From Piliocolobus tephrosceles (taxonomy: Eukaryota > Chordata > Mammalia > Primates > Cercopithecidae), in the NCBI RefSeq assembly GCF_002776525.5, contig NC_045434.1:111221081-111285080 (forward strand): 64,000 nucleotides of DNA, given 5' to 3'. Positions 1 to 11,439 of the stretch are shown here, in pieces (position 1 is the stretch's first letter; the number at the start of each line of letters is the position of its first letter). The translations under genes and the position numbers were made by a program. Under the pieces are notes generated by a model. It saw only the letters and a program-made list of their open reading frames with translations. It did not search any database and was not told the DNA's origin.

Positions 1-806
1 TTAGTTAGACAGCAGTTAATTTCTCAGATGCATCTGAGACAGGTGGTCCCCAGGCCATAGCTACACAAACACCACCATGGAAGCTACTTCAGGAATTCGG
101 AGAAGGGCACACTTGTATCTGAACCTCTCCTTTTCCTATAATCTAATGAGATTGACCGATTCCATCTTTTTTCTTGAAGATCAAAGAAGAGGACTGGGTT
201 CTATTTATCAGCAGATTCCTATAGAGGCAAAGAGCACAGCCAGGGACAAAGAAGTCACCTGAAAAAACTTTAGGTAAAAATAATCTACTAGGACATTATC
301 AAAAGGCAAGGTTAATGGATCAAAGTAAAAACAACTGGTAATATGATATTTAATAAAGTTTAAATTATGGTTCTACCACTTACTAGATATAAAACACGGA
401 CAAGTAACCAACATCCCTGAGCTTCGAAGTCTGAAAAATGAAGATAATAGCTACTTCCCACATTTGTTACCCCATATAAATGGGACAATGTAGGCAAAAA
501 ATATGCCTGGCATTCAAATATCTGTCAAATCCCATCTGAAAAACTGGAACCTCAAAAAGGATTCCAGATTGTCAAAATATAACCACAAAGATTGGTATTG
601 GTACTTCTGTTCCTCTCCAAGACGAGTTGAAGAAATCAAGAAAGTAAAGAATGATGAAATAAAGATAAATACCAGGACCAATTAAAGATCTTACAAGTAT
701 ATCACTTATACATCCAGAAGATAACTCCCTATAAGGAGAAAATAAGTTTAAAGACTGAGTTAAAAAAGAAATGTAACTATTAATTATCTACAAGAAAAAT
801 AATTAG
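1..806. other. Intergenic, no recognised element
   Basis: AT-rich DNA at the window edge. Two short open frames (about 60 codons at 77-262 and 503-685) match nothing I know and lack coding signs. Confidence 0.5.
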
Positions 807-1097
807 GCCAGGCAGGGTGGCTCACGCCTGTAATCCCAGCACTTTTGGAGGCTGAGGCAGGCAGATCACAAGGTCAGGAGTTTGAGACCAGCCTGGCCAA
901 CATAGTGAAACTCTAATCTACTAAAAATACAAAAAAAATTAGCTGGGCATGGTGGTGCGCGCCTGTAGTCCCAGCTACTCAGGAGGCTGAGGCAGGAGCA
1001 GGAAAATAGCTTGAAGCTGAGAGGCGGAGGATGTTGCAGTGAGCCAAGATTGCGCCCCTACACTCCACCCTGGGAGACAGAGCAAGACTCCTTCTCA
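807..1097 (+). mobile_element. Alu (AluS-like)
   Basis: Complete dimer from GGCCAGGCAGGGTGGCTCAC to GACTCCTTCTC, followed by a simple-repeat tail that has grown out of the poly-A. Confidence 0.93.
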
Positions 1098-1137
1098 AAA
1101 AAAAAGAAAAAGAAAAAGGAAGGAAGGAAGGAAGGAA

Positions 1138-1186
<49 letters not shown>

Positions 1187-1197
1187 NNNNNNNNNNA

Positions 1198-1241
<44 letters not shown>

Positions 1242-1290
1242 AAAAGAAAGAAAGAAGGAAGGAAGGAAGGAAGGAAGGAAGGAAGGAAAG

Positions 1291-1357
<67 letters not shown>

Positions 1358-1369
1358 GGGAAGGAAAAG
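1098..1369 (+). repeat. (GAAA)n/(GGAA)n purine tract with assembly gap
   Basis: About 270 bp of pure purine: A-rich, then GGAA, GAAA, GGAA and GAAA blocks. Ten N at 1187-1196 mark an unresolved assembly gap, so true length is unknown. Poly-Lys/Arg open frames here are artefacts. Confidence 0.95.
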
Positions 1370-1390
1370 AAAAATCACAAATCACAAGAC

Positions 1391-1686
1391 TTTTTTTTTT
1401 TTTTTGAGACGAGTCTCACTCTGTCACCCAGGCTGGAGTACAATGGTGTGATCTTAACTCACTGCAACCTCTGCCTCCCAGGTTCAAGTGATTCTCTTGC
1501 CTCAGCCTCCCAAGTAGCTGGGATTACAGGCGCCTGCCACCATACCTTGCTAATTTTTGTATTTTTAGTAGAGACAGGGTTCCACCACGTTGGCCAAGCT
1601 GGTCTCGAATTCCTGACTTCAGGTGATCTGCCCACCTCGTCCTCCCAAAGTGCTGGGATTATAGGCATGAGCCACTGCGCCCGGCC
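1391..1686 (-). mobile_element. Alu (AluS-like), inverted relative to the one at 807
   Basis: Poly-T start to GCGCCCGGCC. Target-site duplication: ATCACAAGAC before, ACCACAAGAC after. Confidence 0.93.
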
Positions 1687-1699
1687 TAAAACCACAAGA

Positions 1700-2271
1700 C
1701 TTTTTTTAAAAAAAGACTAAGATGATGGGAGTATCCTAACTTCTCGCCTGATTATATAAAAAACATGGCATCAAATATGAAGAATGATAACAAATATGAA
1801 GAATGATAACCTATGTTGAGCAATGAATGTTTAGTAATCCTCAAGTTTTAGGATCTAAATAACGCAATAATAAAGACATGCAAAAAGAGAAAAATGAAAA
1901 TATAATTGTATTTGGATTCCTTGGCACTTTATTAACTAGCTAATTTTCAAAAGAGACAAAATAGGGAAAATTAAACCGTAAATGAAAAAGAAAAGCAATT
2001 TGTAAGCAAACTATATTTGTAATACTTGTTGAAAAGACAGTCAGTAAAGTTTAATATGTATTCCTTATTAAATCTTTGTAATTAGATGCAGAGATTTTTA
2101 CTCTCAAATAAGAAGAACAAAATGTACTTAATCTGAAGAACCAATGTCATACTTATTGGAGATGCATGAGACTTGTTTCTCTGGAAAACAGAACAGAAGG
2201 TGCACCCATGTCTATTTTTCTCAATATGGTACTAGAAATGCTGACAATAGCTGTTTGGGAAAGGCATAACT
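1700..2271. other. Intergenic AT-rich DNA
   Basis: No element recognised, apart from a 19-bp unit (AAATATGAAGAATGATAAC) repeated twice at about 1772-1810. Confidence 0.45.
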
Positions 2272-2281
2272 AATTAGGGTA

Positions 2282-2567
2282 GGCCAGGCGCAGTGGCTCA
2301 CGCCTGTAATCCCAGCACTTTGGGAAGTTGAGGTGGGTGTATCACAAGGTCAGGAGTTCAAGACCAGCCTGGCCAAGGTGAAACCCTGTCTCTACTAAAA
2401 ATACAAAAAATTAGCCAGATGTGGTGGTGGGCGCCTGTAATCCCAGCTATTCGGGAGGCTGAGGCAGGGAATTGCTTGAACCCAGGTGGCGGAGGTTACA
2501 GTGAGCCACTGTACTCCAGCCTGGGTGACAGAGTGAGACTCCTTCTCGAAAAAAAAAAAAAAAATAC
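2282..2567 (+). mobile_element. Alu with small internal deletion
   Basis: GGCCAGGCGCAGTGGCTCAC to poly-A, flanked by AATTAGGGTA at 2272-2281 and 2568-2577. The right arm lacks part of its usual sequence before ACTGTACTCCAGC. Confidence 0.93.
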
Positions 2568-2659
2568 AATTAGGGTAAAAAATACTACTCCAGTTGACGC
2601 GATTATTTATCTGAATGTTCTGAGAATAGTATCCTCTAAATTACTATAAATAATAAATG

Positions 2660-2900
2660 AATTTAGCAAAGATATGAGCCAAAAGAAACCCACATAGAAC
2701 AATTGCATTTCTGTCAGTGAAATATAGCTTCATATTAATAAAAACATAAAATAAAAAGAAAGATTCCATTCATAACCATAAACCAAAAATAAATTTGCTT
2801 GAGGATTTTCTTTAAGCCACAAGATTTATTCCAAGAAAATTACTAAACTATAGCAGGAAAAGTAAAGGAGGATATGAACAAGTGGAGAGATATACCAGAT
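2660..2900 (+). mobile_element. Degraded L1 ORF2 remnant (probable)
   Basis: A-rich sequence resembling the L1 ORF2 stretch around the 'CATAAACC...AAATAAA...AAATTA' region and 'GGAGAGATATACC'. Heavily diverged, frame lost. Confidence 0.4.
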
Positions 2901-3049
2901 TATTATTGGAAAAATACATTTAATAAATGTGACAGTGTTTCAAAGTTAATAGATTTCATGCAGTACTAGTTTAAGGCCTTACAAAATAATTACAGAAGCA
3001 GAATAATAGATAACAATCTTAGAAAATAAGAAAAGATACAAAAAAAGTA

Positions 3050-3730
3050 GGGCTTTCACAGGATTTAAAATGTATTACAAAAAGTACATTGATCAAAACT
3101 TTCTCAACACCACAGCCAGGGTGGCTCTGATAAGCTAAGTCAGACCCTGCCTTTCTTTTGTGTAAAACCATCCTAGACTTCTCATCTGCCTCTGAGTAAA
3201 CACCACAGTCCTTACAATGCACGACGTGGCCCTGCAAGATCTGCTCTCGCCCTTCCAGGTCTGGTCACCTCTCCTGTTCTGTCCCTCACTTATTCCACTG
3301 CAGTCACCTTGGCCTCTCGCTAGGCCTAAATGCATTAGGCACTTCCCGGTCACAAAATTTGATGTTCCTTTATACTCATGCTTCTGTCTGGAATCCTTTT
3401 TTCTCCCACATATTTGCATACTTCTTCCCTCCCCTCCTTCAGACTTTGCTAAAACAGCGTCTTCTCAATGAGATCCTCCTTGAGATTCCCAGAGAAAAGT
3501 TCAACTTTTCATTCCCATGCCAGGCTCCCTATCACTTGTTCCTATCTTATTTATTATTTATTTATCCATCTATTATCTATTTTTAAATTGTCTCCGTCAC
3601 CACCAGAATGATATAACTCCATGAGGGCAGGGATGTTTGTTTTGTTAACAGCTGTATCCTTGGCACCCAGAATGGTAGCTGGCACATAGTAGGTGCTTAA
3701 CACATATTTGTTAAATGAATGAATGAATGA
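3050..3730 (+). mobile_element. L2 LINE 3' end
   Basis: Typical L2 3' region: CCTGCCTTTC...CTGGTCACCTC..., then CCATGAGGGCAGGGATG, GGCACATAGTAGGTGCTTAA and a (GAAT)n tail. Short frames on both strands are non-coding. Confidence 0.8.
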
Positions 3731-3908
3731 GATAGAACAGAAATTCCTGTGGCACTGCTATTCTATTTTATAAACTTAATTTACAACAAAGCAGAAGCAA
3801 CACAACAATGCAGAAAGATTTCACTGCTTGCTAATTGTTTGAGCAATGAAATAATAAAAAGGGAATTTAACATCTTAGAGTAATACATGGCATTATGTAT
3901 AATAATAC

Positions 3909-4203
3909 AGCCAGGCACAGTGGCTCAGGCCTGTAATCCCAGCAATTTGGGAGGCCCAGGCAGGCAGATTGCTTGAGTTCAGGAGTCCAAGACCAGCCTG
4001 GGCAACATAGTAAAACCCCATCTCTACAAAAAAATAAAAGAATTAGCCAGGCATGGTGGCACACACCTGTAACCACAGCTACTCAGGAGATTGAGGTGGA
4101 AGGATCACTTGAGCCCATGAGGTTAAGGCTGCAGTGAGGCTGAGATCGTGCCACTTCACTTCAGCCTGGGAGACAGAGTGAGACCCTGTCTCAAAAAAAA
4201 AAT
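3909..4203 (+). mobile_element. Alu (AluJ/S-like)
   Basis: GCCAGGCACAGTGGCTCAGGCC to an (AAAAT)n tail; ATAATACA-type duplication at both ends. Confidence 0.9.
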
Positions 4204-4261
4204 AAAATAAAATAATAACAATAATACATTTCAGATGAATTAGAGTAAAACCTACACTGGA

Positions 4262-4590
4262 TTTTTTTGTTTGTTTGTTTGTTTTGGTTTGGTTTTTTTT
4301 TTGGTGGGGGGACGGAGTCTCGCTCTGTCGCCCAGGATGGAGTGCAGTGACGTGATCTCGGCTCGCTGCAACCTCTGCCTCCCGGGTTCAAGCAGTTCTC
4401 CTGCCTCAGCCTCCTGAGTAGCTGGGATTACAGATGTGTGCAACGATGCCCTGCTAATTTTTGTATTTTTAGTAAAGAGGGGGTTTTATGATGTTGGCCA
4501 GGCTGGTGTTGAACTCCCTACCTCAAGTGATCTGCCCACCTCGGCCTCCCAAAGTGCTAGGATGACAGACATGAGCTACTGCACCCAGCT
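4262..4590 (-). mobile_element. Alu
   Basis: T/G-rich expanded tail (GTTT)n, then GACGGAGTCTCGCTC to GCACCCAGCT. Confidence 0.92.
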
Positions 4591-4713
4591 TAGTATTTTT
4601 TTAAATGAGGAAAAATAACATGGTTATCTCATGTTTGAAGGGGTCATAAATGTCTGACTATTGAAGAAATTAAAAACATGTATCATGGACAAGGTAGAGA
4701 AATATAAACATAT

Positions 4714-5015
4714 GTTATTATTATTATTTTTTAGACAGGGTCTCACTTTGTCCCTCAGGCTGGAATGTAGTGGCACAATGTTGGCTCACTGCAGCCTTGA
4801 CCTCCTGGGTTCAAGCGATCCTCCTGCCTCAGCCACAGAAGTAGCTGGGACTAAAGGCACACACCACCATGCCCAGCTAACTTGTGTATTTTTTTTGTAG
4901 AGATGGGGTTTCACCATGTTGGCCAGCCTGGTCTTGAACTCCTGACCTCAAATGATCTGCCCGCCTCAGCCTCCCAAACTGCTGGGATTATAGGTGTGAG
5001 CCACTATACCTGGCC
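4714..5015 (-). mobile_element. Alu (AluJ/S-like)
   Basis: From the T-rich tail and AGACAGGGTCTCAC to CACTATACCTGGCC; diverged CpG sites indicate an older copy. Confidence 0.9.
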
Positions 5016-5289
5016 AAATATATAAAGATTACTCTGAACTTTACAGTAGCTACTACATACAAGACTACGCTATAGAAATAAAAGATATGTGAAAAAATTA
5101 ATTATTAAAAGCTTATCCCCAAACAGAAAACAACAGATGGAGAAAATTCTTGGCTGTGTCTGGATTCTACTCTGTAAATTGTCAAAGAGGAATAGTTTAT
5201 TTCCCCTAAAAAGGAAGAACAATTATCACATAGAAAAACATACAGCCTTGAAAGCAATAAAGAGAAGACCATTTAAACAACTTTAACAT

Positions 5290-5660
5290 ATCATTCTAGA
5301 ACTATTAGACTAGCAAAAAGCTAATAAAAGTGATAAATCCCATGTTAACAGAACTGTGGGGAAACTGTGGGGAAACAGCAACTTATATGTTGCTAATGAT
5401 AATATGAACTTGTGCAATCTCTTAAACAATAAAAGGACATGCATCAAAGGCAGCAAAAATGCTCATATCTTTTGGACTATTGACTCTGCTTTTGGAAGCT
5501 TATCTACAAGGAAGTAAATAAACCCAAAATTAAGCAAACAAAAAAAAAAATCAATCTGTTTCATACTGTGTGAAAAAGTGAAACTTTGAAATGACTCAAG
5601 TGCCAAATAATAGAGGAAATTCTAAGCAAACTTTCTTGTAATAACACACTGGACAATTAA
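5290..5660 (+). mobile_element. Old L1 3' fragment (probable)
   Basis: Contains the GCTCATATCTTTTGGAC...CTACAAGGAAGTAAATAA and CAAGTGCCAAATAATAGAGG stretches typical of L1M 3' ends. Includes a 13-bp unit ACTGTGGGGAAAC in tandem. Confidence 0.45.
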
Positions 5661-6350
5661 GAATGAAAATCTGGGGACTTTTTTTTAACATGAAAGAATG
5701 TGAATGTTAACACAGCAGTGCTACCACCTGAGATGGTGAAGTATGATTTTTCTGTAGTAAAGCCAAGAGAGGTCACCCCTGAGAACAGAATTCTAATCTT
5801 TGGAACAGTGCGCTGCCCAGAACTTATTGTCCTAGGTGAAGAATCCTCTTACACAGGGTTATGCCAACCTGCCAGACTGAAAATTCTAAGAAACTCCCTG
5901 GTGAGGCTTGAGGCTTGAAGTAACGATTTCATTTCACTTCATGGACACTATTAACTCGGCCTCAAGGACACACTTGTCCTGCAGTAAGAGGAAGAGAGGA
6001 GGGTGCCCAGGCAGGCAGGACTGAAAGGTTCAGCTTCATTAGGAACTGGGTGCCCACAAAGAAGGAAGCTGTAAGCCACACTCGGGGAAACTAGAGAACT
6101 TTGCAGGGAGCATTGCACCAGGAAGGAAGTGCCTTCTAAGGCTGCAGGAATGGCAGGCCTTGGGATGGGAACATTCCAGAGTAAAGGTCCATTGTGAGGG
6201 AATTCTGCCTATGTGAACCCAGAGCCTTCTGTAAATGCCACAGGATGCATGAAAGTTCTAAACAGGACACTTGGCAAGACAGAGAGGAGTTACAATTTAT
6301 TTGTCCAACTCATAATGCAGGTAAACAGGAAGATGAGATGTTTTGCCTAC
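5661..6350. other. Intergenic, no recognised element
   Basis: Moderate-GC unique-looking DNA between repeats. The 72-codon frame at 5700-5918 is unsupported. Confidence 0.4.
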
Positions 6351-6359
6351 CTGCATGGC

Positions 6360-6790
6360 ATGCCAGACTGCTTGACTTTGAATTCTTTTTTTTTTTGAGA
6401 TGTAGTCTCACTCTGTGACTCAGGCTCAAGTACAGTAGCTTGATCTTGGCTCACTGCAACCTCCATCTCCTGGGTTCCAGCAATTCTCCTGCCTCAGCCT
6501 CCTGAGTAGCTGGGATTACAGGTGTGCACCACCATGCCCGGCTAATTTTTGGATTTTTAGTAGAGAAGGGGGTTTCACTATGTTGGCCAGACTGGTCTCG
6601 AACTCCTGACCTCAGGTGATCCACCCGCCTTGGCCTCCCAAAGTGCTGGGATTACAGGTGTGAGTCACCACACCCAGCCCTGGCTTTGAATTCTGACTCT
6701 ACCATTTATTAGCTGTGTGACCTTGGGCAAGTCACTTACACGCCTGTAGCTCAGTTTAACAACAGCACCTTCCTCTTAGGGGTGCAGTGA
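6360..6790 (+). mobile_element. MIR, split by an Alu
   Basis: MIR core CTATTAGCTGTGTGACCTTGG-type sequence after the Alu (ATTAGCTGTGTGACCTTGG at about 6708); the upstream part ends at the Alu target site. Confidence 0.75.
6386..6679 (-). mobile_element. Alu (AluS-like)
   Basis: Poly-T start to CACACCCAGCC, flanked by CTTTGAATTCT copies, inserted into the MIR. Confidence 0.93.
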
Positions 6791-6819
6791 GGTTTAGGGT
6801 GCAAGAAAACAGGAAAAGC

Positions 6820-7680
6820 TCCCACATTAGGATTCTCATTAACTGCAAGCTCCTGTCATTATTTTGTACTACGGTTATCTTGCCATGCAGTAAAGTGTCT
6901 GGGAGCACTGCTCAGAGAATAAGAAAGGTTGGATCAGACAGAAGCATCAGGAATTTATAACCAAGAGCTACCCAACCCAGTGAGTATCTGGGAGGAGGAA
7001 GAAAGAAAGCCTTCAAGTTATTTACACTGGAGATGCTGGGTTGGCGTGGGGAGGTTGGATGCCCTAAGCCTTCAGTTCTCAGTTGGGCTACGAGGCAGGT
7101 TTCTCCCCTCATCAGAGGCCCTCTCACAGTCAGCCTTGGGGCCCTGGCTAGAGGAGTTCTTCTTGAATTGCTTCTAGTGAGGCAGGACTGGTCCCAAATG
7201 CAGTCATGGGATCATTGGGCACTAGACCACGGGTGCCTTGAAGACCCCACTGTTTGGGAGACAGATTCAGAAACACATCCAATAATTTAGAAAGTAGATA
7301 GTTGTTTTTTTTTTCCTTCCTGCTGATTGCCTGCCCATTGGTTGAGAGTGGGTAGTGTCAAAATTAAATCCTGATGCTTGTGCATTTTCCCTGGGAAAAG
7401 TTACAGATTTGGCTGGCTGAGGCAGTGGATGGGCAGGCAAGTGCAGGGACCAAGTGAAGGGGTCTGGAGGAGGGAAGAAATGTCTTCAGGGCATTTTTAG
7501 GAAGCATTGCTGTGCAATGTGTTGTATAACCTTCTCCTCTACATCCCAAGATAATTTTGCTAAAGACTGACATTTATTTTAAGGCTTTAAAAGAAGTCAG
7601 CTTTAGATTTCTTTGGAATGTTGTGCTGTGATGCTCCCTAAGGCAGAAACAATAGAAGTCTCTAAGTATAGGATTGTTTA
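6820..7680. other. Intergenic, no recognised element
   Basis: Unique-looking sequence; several short open frames on both strands with no coding evidence. Confidence 0.4.
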
Positions 7681-7847
7681 TTCACACAATCATTATTTAT
7701 TAAGCACCTACTGTATCTGAGGAGCCATGTTAGGAGATGAGAATAGAGAGGTAGATAAGGTACAGTCTTTGTCCTCAAGTTGCTCACAGGGTACTGGAGA
7801 TACAGATACATATACAAATAATAGGTAAATTGTGGGTGTAATAATAG

Positions 7848-8590
7848 TTGTGGTAGGCTGAATAATGTCTCCCAAAGAGATCCAGGTCCTTGTGTCTGGA
7901 ACCTGTGAATGCCATCTTACCCAGGGGGGCCCTAAAGAGTCCTTATAAGAGGAAGGCAGAGGGAGATCTCCCCACAGAAGAGAAGACAATGTGATGGCGG
8001 AAGCTGCAACTGGTGTGATGGGCGTTGAAGACGGAGGAAGGAGGCACACACCAAGGAATGCAGGAGGCCTCTGGAAGCTGAAAAAGTCAAGGAAACAGAT
8101 TTCCCCCTCGGAGTGTCTGGAAGGAACCAGCCCAACCCACACCTCGACTCTGGCCCGCTGAGACCAATTTCAGACTTCTGAGCTCCAGATCTTTAAGAGA
8201 ATAAATTGAATAAATTTGTGGGGTTTTTTTGTTTGTTTCTGAGACAGGGTCTCACTCTGTTGCCCAGGCTGGAGTGCAATGGCGCCATCTTGGCTCACGG
8301 CAACCTCTGCCTCCCTGGTTCAAGCGATTCTTCCACCTCAGCCTCCTGAGTAGCTGGGATTACAGGTGTGAGTCACCACGCCTGGCTAATTTTTGTATTT
8401 TTAGTAGAGACCTGGTTTTACCATGTTGGCCAGGCTGGCCTAGAAGTGCTGACCTCAAGAGATCCACCCACCTTGACCTCCCAAAGGACTGGGACTACAG
8501 GCATGAGCCATCACACCCAGCCCAATTTGTGTTGTTTTAAGTGACTAAGTTTGCAGCAATTAGTTATATCAGCAGTAGGAAACTAATATA
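7848..8590 (+). mobile_element. MLT1-type MaLR LTR, split by an Alu
   Basis: GTAGGCTGAATAATGTC..., CTTATAAGAGGAAG, AGACTTCTGAGCTCCAG, AATAAATT..., GTGTTGTTTTAAG and AACTAATATA are landmarks of an old solo LTR. No internal retroviral genes are seen. The exact subfamily is uncertain. Confidence 0.65.
8223..8522 (-). mobile_element. Alu inside the LTR
   Basis: From the T/G-rich tail and GAGACAGGGTCTCAC to CATCACACCCAGC; AATTTGTG at both flanks. Confidence 0.92.
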
Positions 8591-8924
8591 TTAGTGTTTA
8601 GTGGAAGAAGAGGCACAGAACGGAATGGACATCCTGACAATTGCTTTGTTGACATGCAGCTCATCCAGGTGTCAGAAGGGAATACAGAGAAGAGGTGCTA
8701 TTGACTCTTGCCATAAAGGAAGTTGGGAAGGATGTTAAGAGCATCTTTACCTAGTACTGTTAGGTGTGGAGCGATGAAGGGATTGTCCAGGGTCACACAT
8801 ATTCATTTATTGAGCATCCGCTCTGAACCAGCTCCTGTGTTGGTTTTGATGGGATATGAAAATAATTAAGGCAGAGTTCTTGCCCTCAAGGAACTTACAG
8901 TCCAGCAGGGGAGTCTTGGCATAA

Positions 8925-9075
8925 AAGCTCTGGGTTGTCATGACTTTGGACCAGTTATTTAACCTCTTTGGGTTTAGGTCCTTCTGTGTAAACCATAGAA
9001 AGAGGTGCTTCACCAGATGTGAGGACCAAGTGATAAAATATATGCCAACTTGCTTTGTAATCTGTAAAGCATTAT
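8925..9075 (+). mobile_element. MIR-like fragment
   Basis: GACCAGTTATTTAACCTCTTTGG with downstream GTGAGGACCAAGTGATA follows the MIR pattern at moderate divergence. Confidence 0.55.
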
Positions 9076-9110
9076 AGAAAATAAGAGGTGTTATTATAAT
9101 TAGGTATAAG

Positions 9111-9260
9111 AAAAACAAGACACTCACTTAAGTAGCTTGAAGGCATATGAGAAGGACATAAAAAACAAGACACTCACTTAAGTAGCTTGAGGGCATATGA
9201 GAAAGACATAAAAAACAAGACACTCACTTAAGTAGCTTGAAGGCATATGAGAAAGACATA
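9111..9260 (+). repeat. Minisatellite, three 50-bp units
   Basis: Units start AAAAACAAGACACTCACTTA at 9111, 9161 and 9211 and end GACATA. They differ at only two positions (A/G in the GGCATATGA block, G/A in GAAGGACATA). Immediately downstream of a MIR-like piece. Confidence 0.97.
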
Positions 9261-9261
9261 A

Positions 9262-9838
9262 ATGACATACTAGAGATTCAGATGGGATGACAGAAGAGAT
9301 TAACTCAGCCAGCAGGATCAGGACAGCTTTCTAGAGGAAGGACATTTTAGCAGGTTGTGGTTGGACAGGAAGTAGATGTGAGAAGGGGAAGGGGAGCGAG
9401 AGCCCAAGGAAGGGCAAGGAGGAAGAACATTTACTAGATGTGAATGTGAGTGGCTGGAGATGAGGTTAAATGGTTAAATGATAGATTGGGCCCTGATTGT
9501 GAAGGGATAACCTGCATCCTTTGTAGGTGACTTGAACCTCTGGATGATGAGGAATTTCAGTGGTGGGGAAGATGGCACCTTCATAGGGCTAAATCTTAAC
9601 TTTTCCATAAGCCCTTCTTAATCCTACTTCCACCACCTCATCCCAGCTCCTCATTAAGGTGCCCAGAGCAGAACTCAGATTGTGTGGTTCCAATCAGTGC
9701 TCCTTTCTCCATCAATTCTGTTTCAACACAAGGCAGTTAGGAGCTGAAATTTGTTCATGTTTTTTTTCCCTTTAGAAAATACTCTTGAAGTCTTTTTGTC
9801 TTGTTTCTGGTTTTTGTTTTAGAAAATTACTCATTGTT
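9262..9838. other. Intergenic, no recognised element
   Basis: Unique-looking DNA; parts resemble old repeat sequence (GATAACCTGCATCC region), but I cannot name a family. Confidence 0.4.
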
Positions 9839-10149
9839 GGTCAGGTACAGTGGCTCATGCCTGCAATCCCAGCACTTTGGGAGGCCAAGGCAGATGGGTC
9901 ATCTGAGTTCAGGAGTTCGAGACCAGCCTGGCCAACATAGTGAAACCCTGTCTCTACTAAAAACACAAAAATTAGCCGGGTGTGGTGGTGAGCACCTGTA
10001 ATCCCAGCTACTTGGGGGGCTGAGACAGGAGAATCGCTTGAACCAGGGAGGTGAAGGTTGCAGTGAGCTGAGACTGCGCCATTGCACTCCAACATGGGCA
10101 ACAAGAGCGAAACTCCATCTTGAAAAAAAAAGAAAAGGAAAAGGAAGAG
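9839..10149 (+). mobile_element. Alu (AluS-like)
   Basis: GGTCAGGTACAGTGGCTCATG to an A/G-rich tail, flanked by AAAATTACTCATTGTT and AAAATTGCTCATTGTT. Confidence 0.93.
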
Positions 10150-10376
10150 AAAATTGCTCATTGTTAAATCATGCAAAGGATGAAGACAATAGTTTCTGCG
10201 TGAGATGAGCATTCACTGTGAGCCAAAAAGCCAAATGCTGTTTAAAGTACATTCTACTTGGACCTCTGCTGATATTCTCATATCAAGTAACATTGTGCTG
10301 AAAAATTGGTGGAGACTGTTTGCACTAGAACAAAAATTCTGGTTCAGGGTTTGGTTCTTGGTTAAAAAATAAACTG

Positions 10377-10660
10377 TGGGAGGCCGAGGCAGACACATCA
10401 CGAGGTCAGGAGATTGGGACCATCCTGGTTAACATGGTGAAATCCTGTCTCTACTAAAAACACACCAAAAATCAGCTGCGCGTGGTGGCGGGCACCTGTA
10501 GTCCCAGCTACTCGGGAGGCTGAGGCAGGAGAATGGTGTGAACTCAGGAGGCGGAGCTTGCAGTGAGCCGAGATCGTGCCACTGCACTCCAGCCTGGGCA
10601 ACAGAGCAAGACTCCATCTCAATAAATACATAAATAAATAAAATAAAAATAAAAAATAAA
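10377..10660 (+). mobile_element. AluY-like, 5' truncated
   Basis: Starts inside the left arm at TGGGAGGCCGAGGCAGAC, carries AluY-type GGAGCTTGCAGTGAGCCGAG, and ends in an (AAAT)n tail. Confidence 0.9.
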
Positions 10661-11190
10661 AAGGGGAATAATTGGTCTGGAAGTTGTATTCATCTTCTCT
10701 TTCCATTTTGCTCTTATCAGCTCCACGGACGTTAAATGAGCGCCTTCTCTCTGCCGGTCTGTGGTGGGTGGTGGACAGGCCCTGTGAATGGAGTTCCCGT
10801 CCAGTGATGAGGGAATGTCAGACGACGTTCATCTACCTCAGTATTTGAGCTTTTAACTCAAAGAGTTATGACTTTTAAGGAAGATTCTAAAGCCCACTTA
10901 AAATTTCTCCTCCTCTATGTATTCTTCCCTGATAATTTGCTGGAAGGATTCTCTCTTCCTCTTTTTCTGTCCCTTGGCCTCTCTCCATTCTCCATACCCT
11001 TTCCTCTAGGTAGGAGTAATCTTTTATTCTACATCTCCCAGGACAGTTAAGATTTCAAATATTTTACCCCACAATCTCTACATTACAGTGAAATGCAAAT
11101 ATTTTGACAACCAAGCAACAGCTTCTGAAATACCTGTGTCTCCCAAATGATAAAAACTACAACTTGGATGGTGCTATTTTCCAGGACAGT
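10661..11190. other. Intergenic, no recognised element
   Basis: No repeat or gene recognised. Confidence 0.4.
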
Positions 11191-11194
11191 TTAG

Positions 11195-11300
11195 AAGTAA
11201 GAACTGTGCTATTATCACCCTCAATTTACCGATGAGAAAACTGAGTCACAGAGAGATTAAATTATTTACCCAAGATCACTTCGGTCAGATCTTGTGGCTC
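11195..11300 (-). mobile_element. MIR fragment
   Basis: CAATTTACCGATGAGAAAACTG and CAGAGAGATTAAATTATTTACC are the reverse complement of the MIR 'CTCAGTTT...CATCTGTAAA' block. Confidence 0.75.
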
Positions 11301-11439
11301 AATTTTCAGCTCAGAAAATTTGGTCCACAGAACTGCCTATCATCTGTCTCCCATTCCTGAGACACATGAACTTTCTTTCTCCCTGGCCTTGTCTGAAAGC
11401 TTTGAATGCACAAAACATAGAAGGTAAAAGAGTAAAAAG

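Noticed and set aside
1011..1451. Lys/Glu/Arg-repeat proteins on both strands
   Set aside because: Translation of a GAAA/GGAA simple repeat across an assembly gap.
7848..8590. Endogenous retrovirus with genes
   Set aside because: Only LTR sequence is present here (and at 53648-54003); no gag, pol or env sequence is seen.
9111..9260. CRISPR-like array
   Set aside because: Three adjoining tandem units with no spacers, in a primate genome; it is a minisatellite.
9841..10212. Many 60-140-codon frames with 'PRLECSGTISAHCN'-type peptides
   Set aside because: These are the standard translations of Alu elements, seen at nearly every Alu in the window.
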